Positions 19,301 to 27,793 are shown, counted from the first letter of the stretch. The stretch is 64,000 nucleotides of DNA from Aquiflexum gelatinilyticum (GCF_024741135.1 NZ_JANSUY010000001.1:186001-250000), one strand, 5' to 3'. Translations and numbers: made by a program. Notes: generated by a model not told the origin, from the letters alone.

Positions 19301-19747
19301 TCTTATCAGAGCAGTCTCAACGGCGGGGATGAAATCAAGGGCCGTGGAATATTTTTCCAATCCCAGACCGGCCAATGTATGCGCTGCCATGCTTTTGACG
19401 ATATGGGAGCAACCGTGGGTCCGAGTATGAATGGTGTAGGGAGAAAGCTGAGCAGGCGGGAGATTTTGGAGTCACTAATCGATCCAAGCAAAAGGATTGC
19501 TCCAGGATATGGTATCGTGATGGTGGAATTGAACAATGGAAAAAATGTCAACGGCATCCTTGAAAATGAAACCAATTCAACTCTTTTGGTCAAGATGGGA
19601 AATCAACCCGATACCTTGATCCAAAAGAAAGATATCAAAACCCAAAAGATGGCTGCTTCAAGTATGCCAGACATGAAAGCCATCCTGAGTAGGAGGGAAA
19701 TCAGGGATTTGGTCAGCTACCTTGCTACCTTGAAGGAGGATTTTTGA
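16334..19747 (+). CDS. Large lipoprotein: beta-propeller, HEAT repeats and cytochrome c domain
   Basis: About 1,138 residues. A lipobox (VVFSCEEK) anchors it to a membrane. Residues about 60-510 form a sorbosone/glucose-dehydrogenase-like propeller (DGRIYWGIGD, GIDFGPDGALYVADWINGWG). About 530-950 are HEAT-type repeats (EIRAQAAKWMGDIKY, YIRHAASLALARL). The end is a single-haem cytochrome domain with CMRCH and PSMNGVGRKLSRREIL. This order is typical of the PVC-type dehydrogenase/cytochrome proteins thought to oxidise sugars in the periplasm or at the surface. A TTG at 16325 is in frame, but ATG 16334 is more likely. The PIG-L gene overlaps its stop. Confidence 0.87.
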   Translation: MKPVSILKNLFTPILLTSLVVFSCEEKAPVDLQITQMDHDEVKKRAAEIESTVTPTLAEGLSMKLWAVDSMIIDPVSIKMTDDGTLYYVSSERLGQSEFDIRGHQNWEIQSISWQSVADRKAFLRKEFAPERSDENKWLKDLNVDGSFDWKDLTVEKESIYKVKDSNGDGLADWSQRIVYDFHEEETDLALAVTVHENDVFLGVAPDFWRLQDTDGDGLIDKKTSISNGYGVHVGFGSHGMSGAKVGPDGRIYWGIGDIGFHGTDQDGVEWNYPNRGVVVRANPDGSDFEVFAMGVRNTHEFTWDEYNNLISVDNDGDHRGESERLVYLVNGSDTGWRINWQFGKYRDPDNNTYKVWMDENMYKPRHEGQAAYITPCIINYVNGPTGMVYNPGTALGERWKQHFFVVEFVGNPARSGIHAFQLKPQGASFELAKTEMIQSGVLPSGIDFGPDGALYVADWINGWGSKNYGRIWKLDDNEGQNWAARKETQRLITLDYSKMSDQELEGHLYYEDDRIRRKAQFELAKRGENGAKVFEKVMNQKANQIARIHAIVGTSQIARMDDMKYAKPLISLLKDSDPEIRAQAAKWMGDIKYKDAGEFLLALLVDEYPRARFFGAEAIGRIGYTPASTSLIGLLDNNNDEDAYIRHAASLALARLNQPDELVALAGEPSNAVRLGAVLALRRLGHPGIQQFLKDPNEYIVTEAARAINDDFSIEAALPALGDLLVTTKFSNEPLIRRAISANLRVGTEKSMQNLIAYISNPSAPLPLRKEAIDALGTWTKPSVLDRVDGRYRGEVTRDGSLVRTASASPLLQLLDEKENGLKISAINAIGRLGIQDGSDKLLALIQSDKSPEVRVASIQALAKMNAPNTATGIEKAIADSDKSVRVAGLSLLEQLDLDKALKVKLLNEIIEKRTTEEKQAALVALGKLPVENTKSIFDGLFTQMAAGKLPTDILLELSESVELSKDPSLAEGYQKAADALWKGDVLASYQSSLNGGDEIKGRGIFFQSQTGQCMRCHAFDDMGATVGPSMNGVGRKLSRREILESLIDPSKRIAPGYGIVMVELNNGKNVNGILENETNSTLLVKMGNQPDTLIQKKDIKTQKMAASSMPDMKAILSRREIRDLVSYLATLKEDF

Positions 19748-20592
19748 AAAGTTTGGGAATAATACTGCTTGTAGTTATACTAATCATTGTGGCTTTGGGG
19801 TCGGGAATGATTTGGTGGGGGAGATCTATGCTCCATAATAAAGATATCCCTCTAAAAAGCCATCTTATTCAAGAAGTAGAACCGCAAAAAGTTATGGTGT
19901 TTTTTGCCCATCCGGATGACGAAATTGCAGTGGGCGGCACTTTGCTTGATTTACGAAAGCAAGGTCATGACTTAGTGATGGTTTACATAACCAAAGGTGA
20001 AGCTGGGCCAACGGGAGGATTGGTAAGCCAAGAAGAGCTTGGTGAAGCAAGGACACTTGAAATGAAGAAAGTGGCCGGAATTCTTGGGGCAAGTGAATTA
20101 GAAATGTTTGACTTCCCCGACAGTGGTCTCAAAAATTTACCCTTGGATACTTTCAAAATTGTAGCAAGGGAAATGATAGAAAAGTACCGGCCTGATTATG
20201 TAATCAGTTACGACAGTCAAGTGGGACTTTATGGACATCCCGACCACAGGATGGTTTCTAAAGCGATGGAAGAGGTTTTTCTAGAAAATAAAAACACACA
20301 GGGGTTTTCGGTCATAAAACTTTTTCAGGTAACCCTTTCTCCAAAACAGATTGAAACAGCCTTAAAGATTGCTCCTGGCTTCCAAAGAAATTATCCTAAA
20401 GAGGGCCCCGGATTGCCTGTACCGGATTTTTCTGTCAAGACCACGCCCTATTTCTCCACCTTGGTCAGCATGATGGAGGCCCATGCCACCCAGCAGGAGG
20501 TTTTCAGAGATTTGTTACCATATCGAGAGCAGGTTCCAATATTTATCTATTCCAGAATTTTTGACAGGGAGTATTTTTGGGAGGTGAAGTAA
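19744..20592 (+). CDS. PIG-L family deacetylase, membrane-anchored
   Basis: A 282-residue zinc-dependent LmbE/PIG-L enzyme with an N-terminal membrane anchor (GIILLVVILIIVALGSG). Metal-site motifs are VFFAHPDDEIAVGG and YGHPDHRMV. Relatives remove N-acetyl groups from GlcNAc-containing glycans. The start is a TTG overlapping the TGA of the cytochrome gene (TTGA), accepted because the anchor begins right there and the two would be translationally coupled. The pairing of a glycan deacetylase with a sugar-oxidising cytochrome suggests extracytoplasmic glycan breakdown (inference). Confidence 0.88.
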   Translation: MKSLGIILLVVILIIVALGSGMIWWGRSMLHNKDIPLKSHLIQEVEPQKVMVFFAHPDDEIAVGGTLLDLRKQGHDLVMVYITKGEAGPTGGLVSQEELGEARTLEMKKVAGILGASELEMFDFPDSGLKNLPLDTFKIVAREMIEKYRPDYVISYDSQVGLYGHPDHRMVSKAMEEVFLENKNTQGFSVIKLFQVTLSPKQIETALKIAPGFQRNYPKEGPGLPVPDFSVKTTPYFSTLVSMMEAHATQQEVFRDLLPYREQVPIFIYSRIFDREYFWEVK

Positions 20593-20646
20593 TAATAAGT
20601 TCTCTGATAGGTGTATAAATTTTCTTATCTAGTCATCCTTAGGGAT

Positions 20647-20684
20647 AAAAAAAGAGCCTTGATTTTCTTCAGGGCTCTTTTTTT
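20647..20684. terminator. Bidirectional terminator between convergent genes
   Basis: A 10-bp stem AAAAAGAGCC/GGCTCTTTTT with A-rich and T-rich sides separates the PIG-L gene from the convergent lipoprotein gene at 20695. Confidence 0.85.
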
Positions 20685-20694
20685 GGATTTTTTT

Positions 20695-21225
20695 TTATTT
20701 CACCATTGTCAATTCAAAATCCAATCCCACCTCTTCCAAGGTCTCATCCTCATTGATATCCTCTTCGAAAGAATCTTCAAAAGAGACGATCATACGGTTA
20801 CTAGTCAGTGTTTCGATTACAAATTCCTGGACCGTTCCATCATCAGATGAAGTCAATACCAATTTGGTATTGTTGTTTTGAACCTGATATGTTCCTGAAT
20901 CCTCTTCAACCCCTCCATTTTTTACAGAATATGTACCATCGGCATTGAATGTAAAAGTCGTGCCTTCAAGATCACTATCTTCAAAAAGAGAAGCGGTAAA
21001 AAACGCCTTTGCGAAAATGGCCTCCTCTTGCGTGAGGCCCATCACCTGAACTAGATAGGTGAGCAGGTCCTGTCCGTCAACAGTAATGTCCAACTTATAG
21101 GAATCGTAATTCCATGTGCCGACGATTGGGGATACTTTTGGTTCGTCATCATCATTACAGGAAACGAGAACTGAAAATGTCGCTAACAATCCAAGAATAA
21201 CGAGCAATCTTAATTTGTGTACCAT
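20695..21225 (-). CDS. Lipocalin-like surface lipoprotein
   Basis: About 176 residues from the ATG at 21225; the frame upstream is non-coding in character. Signal and lipobox are LLATFSVLVSC with CNDDDEP after it, an acidic run like the lipoprotein export signal that sends Bacteroidota lipoproteins to the cell surface. The body starts VGTWNYDSYKLDITVDG and has repeated strands with TFTFNADGTYSV, as in small lipocalin-like domains. The ligand is unknown. Confidence 0.72.
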   Translation of the reverse strand: MVHKLRLLVILGLLATFSVLVSCNDDDEPKVSPIVGTWNYDSYKLDITVDGQDLLTYLVQVMGLTQEEAIFAKAFFTASLFEDSDLEGTTFTFNADGTYSVKNGGVEEDSGTYQVQNNNTKLVLTSSDDGTVQEFVIETLTSNRMIVSFEDSFEEDINEDETLEEVGLDFELTMVK

Positions 21226-21385
21226 GATTTTTTGATTTAGGTAAAAATTACAAATGATTAAAATGTGCATCACAAAATCAAAAACCCAAGTTAAAACAAC
21301 AGGTTCCCGGCCTGGATGAACGGATTAAATTTACGCAACCTGAATCTTTAATGGAGGGAAAGATGACTTTGATTTTTGGTGAAAT

Positions 21386-22585
21386 TTAATAAATCAAATA
21401 TTTATTTCTGGATTTTTTGAAACTTTCAAGATCTTCCTGCCAGGATGCTTTGATTTCAGCTTCGGTTTTTCCGGCCAAAATATCCTTTCTCAGTTTGTCA
21501 CTTCCGGCCAATTTGTCAAAGAAGTTGTTGAAGAATTTTTCCTTCTTCCCAGAAATTTCATAAGCCTCCAAAAGGTATTTCAAAGTAAACTGATGGGTCA
21601 GTGGTTCATTTCTCAAATCCCTACCAAAGCATTTTTTATCCTGTTGGGGTGGAGTCTTGGACATGCCATCGATGCTTACAGGAGTGAAGGTGAAATCCCC
21701 GAACTTGGGATCTGGATAGCCATATACCTGAAATGGAAAATAGGTGCCTCTTCCTAAAGAGACATCCGTCCCTTCAAAATAACACAGCGTTGGGTATAGG
21801 CGGATGGCAGTATCGTTGGGAAGATTTGGGGAGGGTTTTACCGGAAGGCTGTAAGGAATATCATGATTCCAGTTTTTGACTGGAATGACTTGAATATCGC
21901 TTTTTACTCCGCCCTTGAGCCATCCTTCACCATTGATCATCTGGGCCAACTCGCCAACTGTCAGTCCATGGACGACCGGTATGGGATGCATTCCTACAAA
22001 ACTTTCATAGCCTTTTTTCAGAACCGGTCCATCAACATAATTGCCATTCGGATTGGGTCGGTCAAAGATCAGAAGTGGTTTTTTGTTTTCTGCCGCACTT
22101 TCCATGACATAATGCATGGTGCTGATATAGGTATAAAACCTCACTCCAACATCCTGCAGGTCATAGACGATAATGTCAATATCCTTGAGCGTCTCTGCAG
22201 AGGGCTTTTTATTGTTGCCATACAGCGATACAATGGGCAAGCCGGTCCGCTTGTCAATCTCCGAGTTGACCACTTCACCTGCATCGGCATCTCCCCTGAA
22301 TCCATGCTCAGGTACAAAGACCTTGACTACGGTAATGCCTTCCGACATCAGAAAATCCACTAAATGGATGTTGTTTTTGGAAGTAAGGATAGAAGTCTGG
22401 TTGACTACCAAGCCTACCTTTTTCCCCTTCAAAAGTGGCAGGTAAACATCTGGTTGATCTGCTGCAGGAAGAATAGGGTTTTGGGCAATGGACTGCATTA
22501 TTTGGTCAGGATGGGTTTTTGTTTTGCAAAATGCCAGAGTCTGAAGGAAAAATGTGGCAAGTATGATTATTTTGAATGGCTTCAT
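21386..22585 (-). CDS. NamZ-type exo-beta-N-acetylmuramidase (DUF1343)
   Basis: About 399 residues with a signal sequence (IILATFFLQTLAFC). DUF1343 landmarks are VGLVVNQTSI, FVPEHGFRGDADAGE, VYDLQDVGVRFYTYISTMHYVM and LIFDRPNPNG. Characterised members (NamZ) remove terminal MurNAc from peptidoglycan fragments. The ATG at 22585 is preferred because the signal sequence starts there. It is divergent from the LolC/E-type permease gene with a 41-base gap, so both promoters must sit in or beside that space. Confidence 0.9.
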   Translation of the reverse strand: MKPFKIIILATFFLQTLAFCKTKTHPDQIMQSIAQNPILPAADQPDVYLPLLKGKKVGLVVNQTSILTSKNNIHLVDFLMSEGITVVKVFVPEHGFRGDADAGEVVNSEIDKRTGLPIVSLYGNNKKPSAETLKDIDIIVYDLQDVGVRFYTYISTMHYVMESAAENKKPLLIFDRPNPNGNYVDGPVLKKGYESFVGMHPIPVVHGLTVGELAQMINGEGWLKGGVKSDIQVIPVKNWNHDIPYSLPVKPSPNLPNDTAIRLYPTLCYFEGTDVSLGRGTYFPFQVYGYPDPKFGDFTFTPVSIDGMSKTPPQQDKKCFGRDLRNEPLTHQFTLKYLLEAYEISGKKEKFFNNFFDKLAGSDKLRKDILAGKTEAEIKASWQEDLESFKKSRNKYLIY

Positions 22586-22626
22586 AGTTACTTTGCGGTA
22601 GAATTTCAACCAAATAAGCAAAATCA

Positions 22627-23844
22627 TTGAACCTTTCCTATTTCATTGCCAAGAGAATCAGTTTTAAGAGGACAGGCGGTTTTACCGGGACAATCCATCG
22701 CATCGCTGTAGCATCCGTGGCTATCGGAATTGCAGTGTCTTTGGGTTCATTCATGATTTTGGGAGGTTTTCAGGATAAAATTTCCGAAAAGGTTTTTTCA
22801 TTTACCGGACATTATCAAGTCCAAAAGTTTGTTTCAGGAAATGCCTTTGAGGAAAGTCCCACTTCCAAGAATTCTGATTTTTATAAGGAACATACCAAGA
22901 ATAGCCTCATAAGCCATGTGCAGGTTTATGCCCATAAACCCGGTCTTTTAAAAGGAGACGAAGAAGTGGAGGGAGTTTTGATGAAAGGGGTCGGACCGGA
23001 CTTTGATACCATGGGTTTTCAGAATTCCATCATTGAGGGAAGGTTTATCCAATTTTCAGATTCTGCCGCTTCCAATGAGATTCTTGTCAGCCGCAAAATA
23101 GCCGATAAACTTAAACTTGAAGTAGGGGAAAGGATTACCATGTACTTTGTGCAGGAACCTCCAAGGTTTAGAAGATTTGAAATCGTCGGATTATATGAGA
23201 CCTTTTTGGAAAACTTCGATGATAAAATCATCATCGGTGACATACAGACAATCCGAAACCTCAATGGATGGTCAGAAGATCAGGTGGGTGGATTTGAGGT
23301 TTTTGTAAATGACGATAAAAAGCTGGAAGAAATGGCCGAGCCCATTTACAATTCTTTGGACTTTGACCTCAAACTGATCAAAGTCACTGATAAATACATC
23401 GAGATATTTGATTGGCTTATTTTGCTCAACAACAATGTGTATATATTTCTTGGCCTGATACTTTTCGTAGCGGCATTTAATATGGTTTCCATATTGTTTA
23501 TTCTCATCATGGAGCGAACGCAGATGATCGGGATATTGAAAGCTTTGGGTTCCACCAACAAGCAGATCCGGAAGATTTTTGTTTGGAATGGGGTCAGGAT
23601 TATTGGAAGAGGCTTGCTGATCGGAAATGCCATCGCTTTCGGGTTTGGGTTGATTCAGCAAAAATTTCAATGGATAGCCTTAGATCCTGCTAGTTATTAT
23701 ATGACCTTTGTTCCAATATCTTGGAATTGGCCTGTTTTTATTCTCCTCAATGCTTCCGTACTTCTGGTGACTACCCTTGTTTTATTCATTCCGGCGATGC
23801 TCATCAGCAACATTCAGCCCATCAAAGCTATTCGGTTTGATTGA
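22627..23844 (+). CDS. LolC/LolE-family ABC transporter permease
   Basis: A 405-residue permease with TM1 near residues 25-50, a long extracytoplasmic MacB-like domain (about 50-265) and three C-terminal membrane segments of the FtsX type (NMVSILFILIMERTQMIGIL, AFGFGLIQQKF, IPAMLISNIQPIKAIRFD). It should help move lipoproteins from the inner membrane to the carrier protein. The partner ATPase is not adjacent. The start is a TTG, supported by the family-typical first residues NLSYFIAKRI. It overlaps the convergent glycosyltransferase by 17 bases. Confidence 0.86.
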   Translation: MNLSYFIAKRISFKRTGGFTGTIHRIAVASVAIGIAVSLGSFMILGGFQDKISEKVFSFTGHYQVQKFVSGNAFEESPTSKNSDFYKEHTKNSLISHVQVYAHKPGLLKGDEEVEGVLMKGVGPDFDTMGFQNSIIEGRFIQFSDSAASNEILVSRKIADKLKLEVGERITMYFVQEPPRFRRFEIVGLYETFLENFDDKIIIGDIQTIRNLNGWSEDQVGGFEVFVNDDKKLEEMAEPIYNSLDFDLKLIKVTDKYIEIFDWLILLNNNVYIFLGLILFVAAFNMVSILFILIMERTQMIGILKALGSTNKQIRKIFVWNGVRIIGRGLLIGNAIAFGFGLIQQKFQWIALDPASYYMTFVPISWNWPVFILLNASVLLVTTLVLFIPAMLISNIQPIKAIRFD

Positions 23845-24574
23845 CCTTATAAGTTTTGAAAAAGCTTAAAAATTTCATGTAAATCACCCCCCAAACCGCT
23901 TCTTTGAAAATTCGGGTGTTCATTTTGGATGTTCCTTTGGTTCTGTCGGTGAAAATAATCGGAACTTCTTTGATTTTGAATCCAAGTTTCCATGTGGTAA
24001 ACTTCATTTCGATCTGAAAAGCGTATCCGATAAATTTGATCCTGTCTAGTCTGATGCTTTCAAGGACTTTTCTGGTGTAGCATTTGAACCCTGCCGTGGC
24101 ATCTTTGATTGGCATGCCGGTGATGAATTGGACATACTTGCTCGCAAAAAACGACATCAAAACCCTTCCCATCGGCCAATTGACCACATTGACACCTGTA
24201 ATATAGCGGGAACCGATCGCCATGTCAAAACCTCCTTCTGAGCAGGCTTTATACAATTTGATCAGGTCGGAAGGGTTATGTGAAAAATCAGCATCCATCT
24301 CAAAAATGTATTGATACCCATTGACCAAGGCATAGTGAAAGCCTTCAAGGTAAGCTGTACCCAAGCCGAGCTTGCCTTCTCTTTGGATCAGGTGGATCCG
24401 ATCAGGGAATTCTTTTTGTAATTTTTTTACTTCCTCAGCAGTACCATCCGGGGAATTATCATCAATGATCAGCAGCTCGAATTTTCCTTCCAATGCCATG
24501 ACAGCTAAACTGATATCATGGATATTTTCCAGTTCATTGTACGTGGGGATGATGACAAGTTTTTCTCTCTTCAT
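23828..24574 (-). CDS. Polyprenol-phosphate mannosyltransferase-like GT2
   Basis: A 248-residue GT-A glycosyltransferase with no membrane tail. Motifs are VIIPTYNELENI, LLIIDDNSPDGTAEEV, the DAD-type metal motif in EMDADFSHNP and a C-terminal KEVPIIFTDRTKGTSKM. This is the DPM1/Ppm1 pattern: transfer of a sugar from a nucleotide donor to a polyprenyl phosphate on the cytoplasmic face. The 3' end overlaps the permease gene on the other strand by 17 bases. Confidence 0.92.
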   Translation of the reverse strand: MKREKLVIIPTYNELENIHDISLAVMALEGKFELLIIDDNSPDGTAEEVKKLQKEFPDRIHLIQREGKLGLGTAYLEGFHYALVNGYQYIFEMDADFSHNPSDLIKLYKACSEGGFDMAIGSRYITGVNVVNWPMGRVLMSFFASKYVQFITGMPIKDATAGFKCYTRKVLESIRLDRIKFIGYAFQIEMKFTTWKLGFKIKEVPIIFTDRTKGTSKMNTRIFKEAVWGVIYMKFLSFFKTYKVNQTE

Positions 24575-24681
24575 AAAATTGGAAACCCAAAAATATGATT
24601 AAAAGAATGGAATTGTAAACACCGGAAGATTTTATGCAAAAATTAACATATAATTGCCATCGAAAAAAATCACCCAAAATC

Positions 24682-25560
24682 ATGAAAATTGCTGTAATCA
24701 CCTATGAGGCGAGAGGTTCTTATGCCACCACAGGGGTGGAGGATGAAGATAAAATCCTTGAAGAGATCCTGATGGAACTCGGTATCGATTTTACCTTTGA
24801 AGTTTGGTCTGACACTTCGGTCGATTGGATAAAATATACCCATCTTCTCATGAAGTCTCCATGGGATTATTTTGATAGGTACGCTGAGTTTTTGGATTGG
24901 TGCCATAGGATCAAATCATTGGGGATCATTATGGTAAATGACATTGATACGGTAATCCAAAATTCTGATAAGCGTTATTTAAAAGAAATTGAGGACTGTG
25001 GATTTTCAATTGTCCCCACGATTTTTAACAGCAAAAACCATATCCCGGATCTTAATACATGTTTTGATACTTTCAAGACTGAACAGATTGTCATCAAACC
25101 AACTGTCAGCGGAGGAGCAAAGAACACCATGAAAATTCAAAAGGAAAATTGGGAGGAAATTCAGGTACAAATTGAAAGTTTGCTTGCCTCGGAAGATTTT
25201 ATGCTTCAGCCATTTATCAGGGAAGTGGCAGAAGTAGGGGAGTATTCTTATTTGTTTTTCAATGGAAAATTTTCCCATGCGGTATTGAAAAGTGCAAAAT
25301 CAGGAGAATTCCGGGTACAACATTTCTTTGGTGGACAGATCCATACCATTGATCCGACTTTGATTGAATTGGTTTATATCCAAAAAATCATTGATGAATT
25401 TGCCGCAGATACCCTGTATGCCCGGGTGGATGGAGTGTGGATTAAAGGCATTTTTTACCTGATGGAGCTTGAATTGATTGAGCCGTATCTTTTTCTATTT
25501 ACTTCTAAAGAGGGTAGGGAAAATTATAAAAATGCGATCAGGGAGAGATTTGGGGCTTGA
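24682..25560 (+). CDS. ATP-grasp enzyme of unknown substrate
   Basis: About 292 residues from ATG 24682 (the longer frame adds a poorly coding leader). It opens MKIAVITYEARGSYATTG and has the ATP-grasp core: SDKRYLKEIEDCGF, EQIVIKPTVSGGAKNTM (phosphate/ATP lysine), DFMLQPFIREVAEVGEYSYLFFNG and a metal site near YLMELELIEPYLF. It resembles prokaryotic glutathione-synthetase-like ligases, which join a carboxylate to an amine via acyl phosphate. No partner gene is adjacent, so the product is open. Confidence 0.78.
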   Translation: MKIAVITYEARGSYATTGVEDEDKILEEILMELGIDFTFEVWSDTSVDWIKYTHLLMKSPWDYFDRYAEFLDWCHRIKSLGIIMVNDIDTVIQNSDKRYLKEIEDCGFSIVPTIFNSKNHIPDLNTCFDTFKTEQIVIKPTVSGGAKNTMKIQKENWEEIQVQIESLLASEDFMLQPFIREVAEVGEYSYLFFNGKFSHAVLKSAKSGEFRVQHFFGGQIHTIDPTLIELVYIQKIIDEFAADTLYARVDGVWIKGIFYLMELELIEPYLFLFTSKEGRENYKNAIRERFGA

Positions 25561-25595
25561 GAGCGACTAGAGGCGAGAGGCAAAAGGCGAGTTCC
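25561..25595. repeat. Degenerate heptamer repeat (GAGANNN-like)
   Basis: Five 7-bp units: GAGCGAC, TAGAGGC, GAGAGGC, AAAAGGC, GAGTTCC, directly after the ATP-grasp stop codon. The pattern is like the heptamers at 6770 and 30252. Confidence 0.6.
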
Positions 25596-25734
25596 CGTGA
25601 ACCAAGTAAAAGGTACGAAGTATAAAGATGAACCTTCTCTTTATTATTTCGAGGAGCAACGACTGAAAAATCCTAGATACAAAGGCTCTGTAAAAAGTGA
25701 AAAAGCATCCCGCCTTTTTTCACGGCGACAGTTA

Positions 25735-25776
25735 ATTAAATAACCAATAACCAATTAACCATTAACCCAAAACCCA
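25735..25776 (+). repeat. AACCAAT-type tract
   Basis: Units AACCAAT, AACCAATT, AACCATT and AACCCAAA fill the end of the 217-base gap between the ATP-grasp gene and the TPR gene. Nothing else is recognised in that gap. Confidence 0.7.
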
Positions 25777-25777
25777 A

Positions 25778-26563
25778 TCACTCACACCTCTCCAAGTTCA
25801 TTTTGGCATAAAGGCTTCCCTTTTCTGCCGCTTCCCGAAGATCTTTACATCCTGTAGGATCATCGATATCAATTTTTGCATTCCCTCTTCGTGCCAAGGC
25901 TTCAATATGGTTTGGATTTTCCTTCAAAACATCTTCAAAATCCTCCAAAGCCCATTCGGGATTCCCAATTAGCAAAAGGATCAAGCCCCGGTTATATTTG
26001 GCGGTTATGTTTTCGGGGTCATATTTCAGGCACATATTGAACGACCCTGCTGCCCCCAAAATATCCCCGATCTGAGACCTTGCCATACCTTGATAAAAAT
26101 AAACCCGGGAATCTGTGGGATTAAGTTCTTTGGCTAACTGCAAAAATTCATCCGCACTTTGATAGTCTTTGTTCATCAGCATTGCTCTTCCTAACAAAAA
26201 CAGGATTTCATAATCTTTTCCATCCTCTTTTGCTGCAAGGAGCAGGAATTTTTGGGCGTTTTTATAATCCTCCTTTTTCCAATAGAGTTTCCCTATACCT
26301 GCATAGGCTTGGGCATAAGTAGGATCATAGTGGATTATGGTTTGGTAATCTTCGACCGCTTTGTCAAATTCCTCCAATTCTTCATACGACCTTGCCCTGA
26401 GGTGAAGGGACTTGACGTCAGTAACATTGAGAAAAAGTGTCTTGGAGAACTCCGAAATGGCTTTTTCATAATCAGCCTGATGAAAATACCTTTCGCCTTC
26501 AGAGAAACTGCCGAAACAGGAAACACAGAAAATCAGGAGAAATATTGTAATAAGTGAGCGCAT
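25778..26563 (-). CDS. TPR-repeat lipoprotein
   Basis: A 261-residue protein with a lipoprotein signal (ITIFLLIFCVSC) and about six tetratricopeptide repeats covering nearly all of the mature part (for example ADYEKAISEFSKTLFLN, YAQAYAGIGKLYWKKEDYKNA and DSRVYFYQGMARSQIGDILGA). TPR proteins are scaffolds; in this phylum membrane-anchored ones often serve envelope complexes. No enzymatic domain is present and the partner is unknown. Confidence 0.88.
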   Translation of the reverse strand: MRSLITIFLLIFCVSCFGSFSEGERYFHQADYEKAISEFSKTLFLNVTDVKSLHLRARSYEELEEFDKAVEDYQTIIHYDPTYAQAYAGIGKLYWKKEDYKNAQKFLLLAAKEDGKDYEILFLLGRAMLMNKDYQSADEFLQLAKELNPTDSRVYFYQGMARSQIGDILGAAGSFNMCLKYDPENITAKYNRGLILLLIGNPEWALEDFEDVLKENPNHIEALARRGNAKIDIDDPTGCKDLREAAEKGSLYAKMNLERCE

Positions 26564-26746
26564 TGATTCTTTAATTTAAAACTAAAAATAACAAAACATT
26601 ACGAAAATTTCATAATAACACTAAATAAAATTTGAAAAGTGGTTTTTTTTATTGTCTCTGAAAATTTTTATTTAAAAATTGACAATCCCCTAAATCCGAT
26701 CCCAAACAGCGCATCGTATATCACCACAAATCAATTTTCAGAAAGT

Positions 26747-27172
26747 ATGTGGAAAAAATTAATAATCGGTGTCATTGGGATCTTTGCTTTATTGGTGTTG
26801 GTTTTGGCAGTGCACATTTATCAGGTCAGCAGGCCAAAAGAAGGTGGAATTCCAAGCATTGCCCTGAGCAGGATCGATTTTCCCCAAGGTATTGATTCCT
26901 TGGAGGCAGTCAGTATTCAAACTCATTTTTCAAAACTTGGGGGTATCAAAGACTTTAGGATAAATGCTACTTCCGGTCATGTGGTATGCTTATATGATAA
27001 CAAAATTTGGCAAGCTTCAGACCTGGTGGATAAAATTAACTTTAATTTTTCCCTTTCTGCTGAATTGTACCGTCCACCTGCAGATATGTTAACCCAAAGC
27101 TGTCCTGTTATTGACAAAACCTCCTTAACATACAAGCTCGGAACCTTCTTTCAAAAATCATTTGAAAACTAA
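26747..27172 (+). CDS. Membrane-anchored protein with HMA-like fold, no CxxC
   Basis: About 141 residues from ATG 26747. One N-terminal membrane anchor (IIGVIGIFALLVLVLAVHIY) is followed by an exported domain whose core, GGIKDFRINATSGHVVCLYDNKIWQASDLVDKIN (shown here only as a landmark region, residues about 64-98), has the strand-helix pattern of heavy-metal-associated domains. The metal-binding CxxC is missing. It ends 16 bases before the haemoglobin-like lipoprotein gene, so the two probably form one transcript. A role in haem or metal handling is inference. Confidence 0.62.
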   Translation: MWKKLIIGVIGIFALLVLVLAVHIYQVSRPKEGGIPSIALSRIDFPQGIDSLEAVSIQTHFSKLGGIKDFRINATSGHVVCLYDNKIWQASDLVDKINFNFSLSAELYRPPADMLTQSCPVIDKTSLTYKLGTFFQKSFEN

Positions 27173-27188
27173 ACCAAATATTAAAACT

Positions 27189-27764
27189 ATGAAAAAGTCA
27201 AAAGTATGGCTATTAGCCGCAATGTCAGTATTTGCCTTGGGATTTTCCTCTTGCGATGAGGATGAAATGCCCGAGCCGCCCGACACTTCTTTTTATGCAA
27301 CCAAGCTGGGTGGAGAAATGAAAGTAGCCGATCCGCTTAATTCCGGTCAAACGGTGGAGCAGGGTTTTCTCAATCTGAGAACAGTCGTCATCAATACCGT
27401 GACTACCATTGCCACCAATGAAGGTGGAAAATATGATGCTTTGCAACCTTATTTTACAGTATTGCTGACCGAAGTCGGTGCAGGTCAAACTACCGGATTG
27501 AATATGTTGGTGATGGATTTCTCGGAATTTCTTGCAGAGGCAACCGGTTCAAAGAATTTCATGTACTCAGGTTTGAGTATGTCAGCAGCGCACGATCCTG
27601 CAAGAAATGGCAGGATGACAGGAAAAATCAACAATGCCGATTATGATTTGTTTATACAGGCAGTAGTAGAAGGTGCTGCGCAGGCAGGAATCACCTCTGC
27701 TGATGTGGTTGGTCCTGTGGGAGAATTATTGGAATCTGTGAGAGCTCCGATTGTACAGAGGTAA
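27189..27764 (+). CDS. Lipid-anchored truncated-haemoglobin-like protein
   Basis: 191 residues. The signal and lipobox end LGFSSC (Cys22), followed by DEDEMPEPPD, an acidic run that suggests export to the cell surface. The rest aligns by eye with group 1 truncated globins: TKLGGEMKVAD (start of helix A/B), ALQPYF, then YSGLSMSAAH, where His135 sits at the proximal haem position, and DYDLFIQAVVEGAAQAGITSADV to VGELLESVRAPIV (helices G/H). The distal Tyr-B10 cannot be identified and there is an insertion near residues 77-84. Haem binding is inferred. It ends at a strong terminator. Confidence 0.7.
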   Translation: MKKSKVWLLAAMSVFALGFSSCDEDEMPEPPDTSFYATKLGGEMKVADPLNSGQTVEQGFLNLRTVVINTVTTIATNEGGKYDALQPYFTVLLTEVGAGQTTGLNMLVMDFSEFLAEATGSKNFMYSGLSMSAAHDPARNGRMTGKINNADYDLFIQAVVEGAAQAGITSADVVGPVGELLESVRAPIVQR

Positions 27765-27793
27765 TTTAAGTAGTTTGTGGTTAAGTGGGTGAA

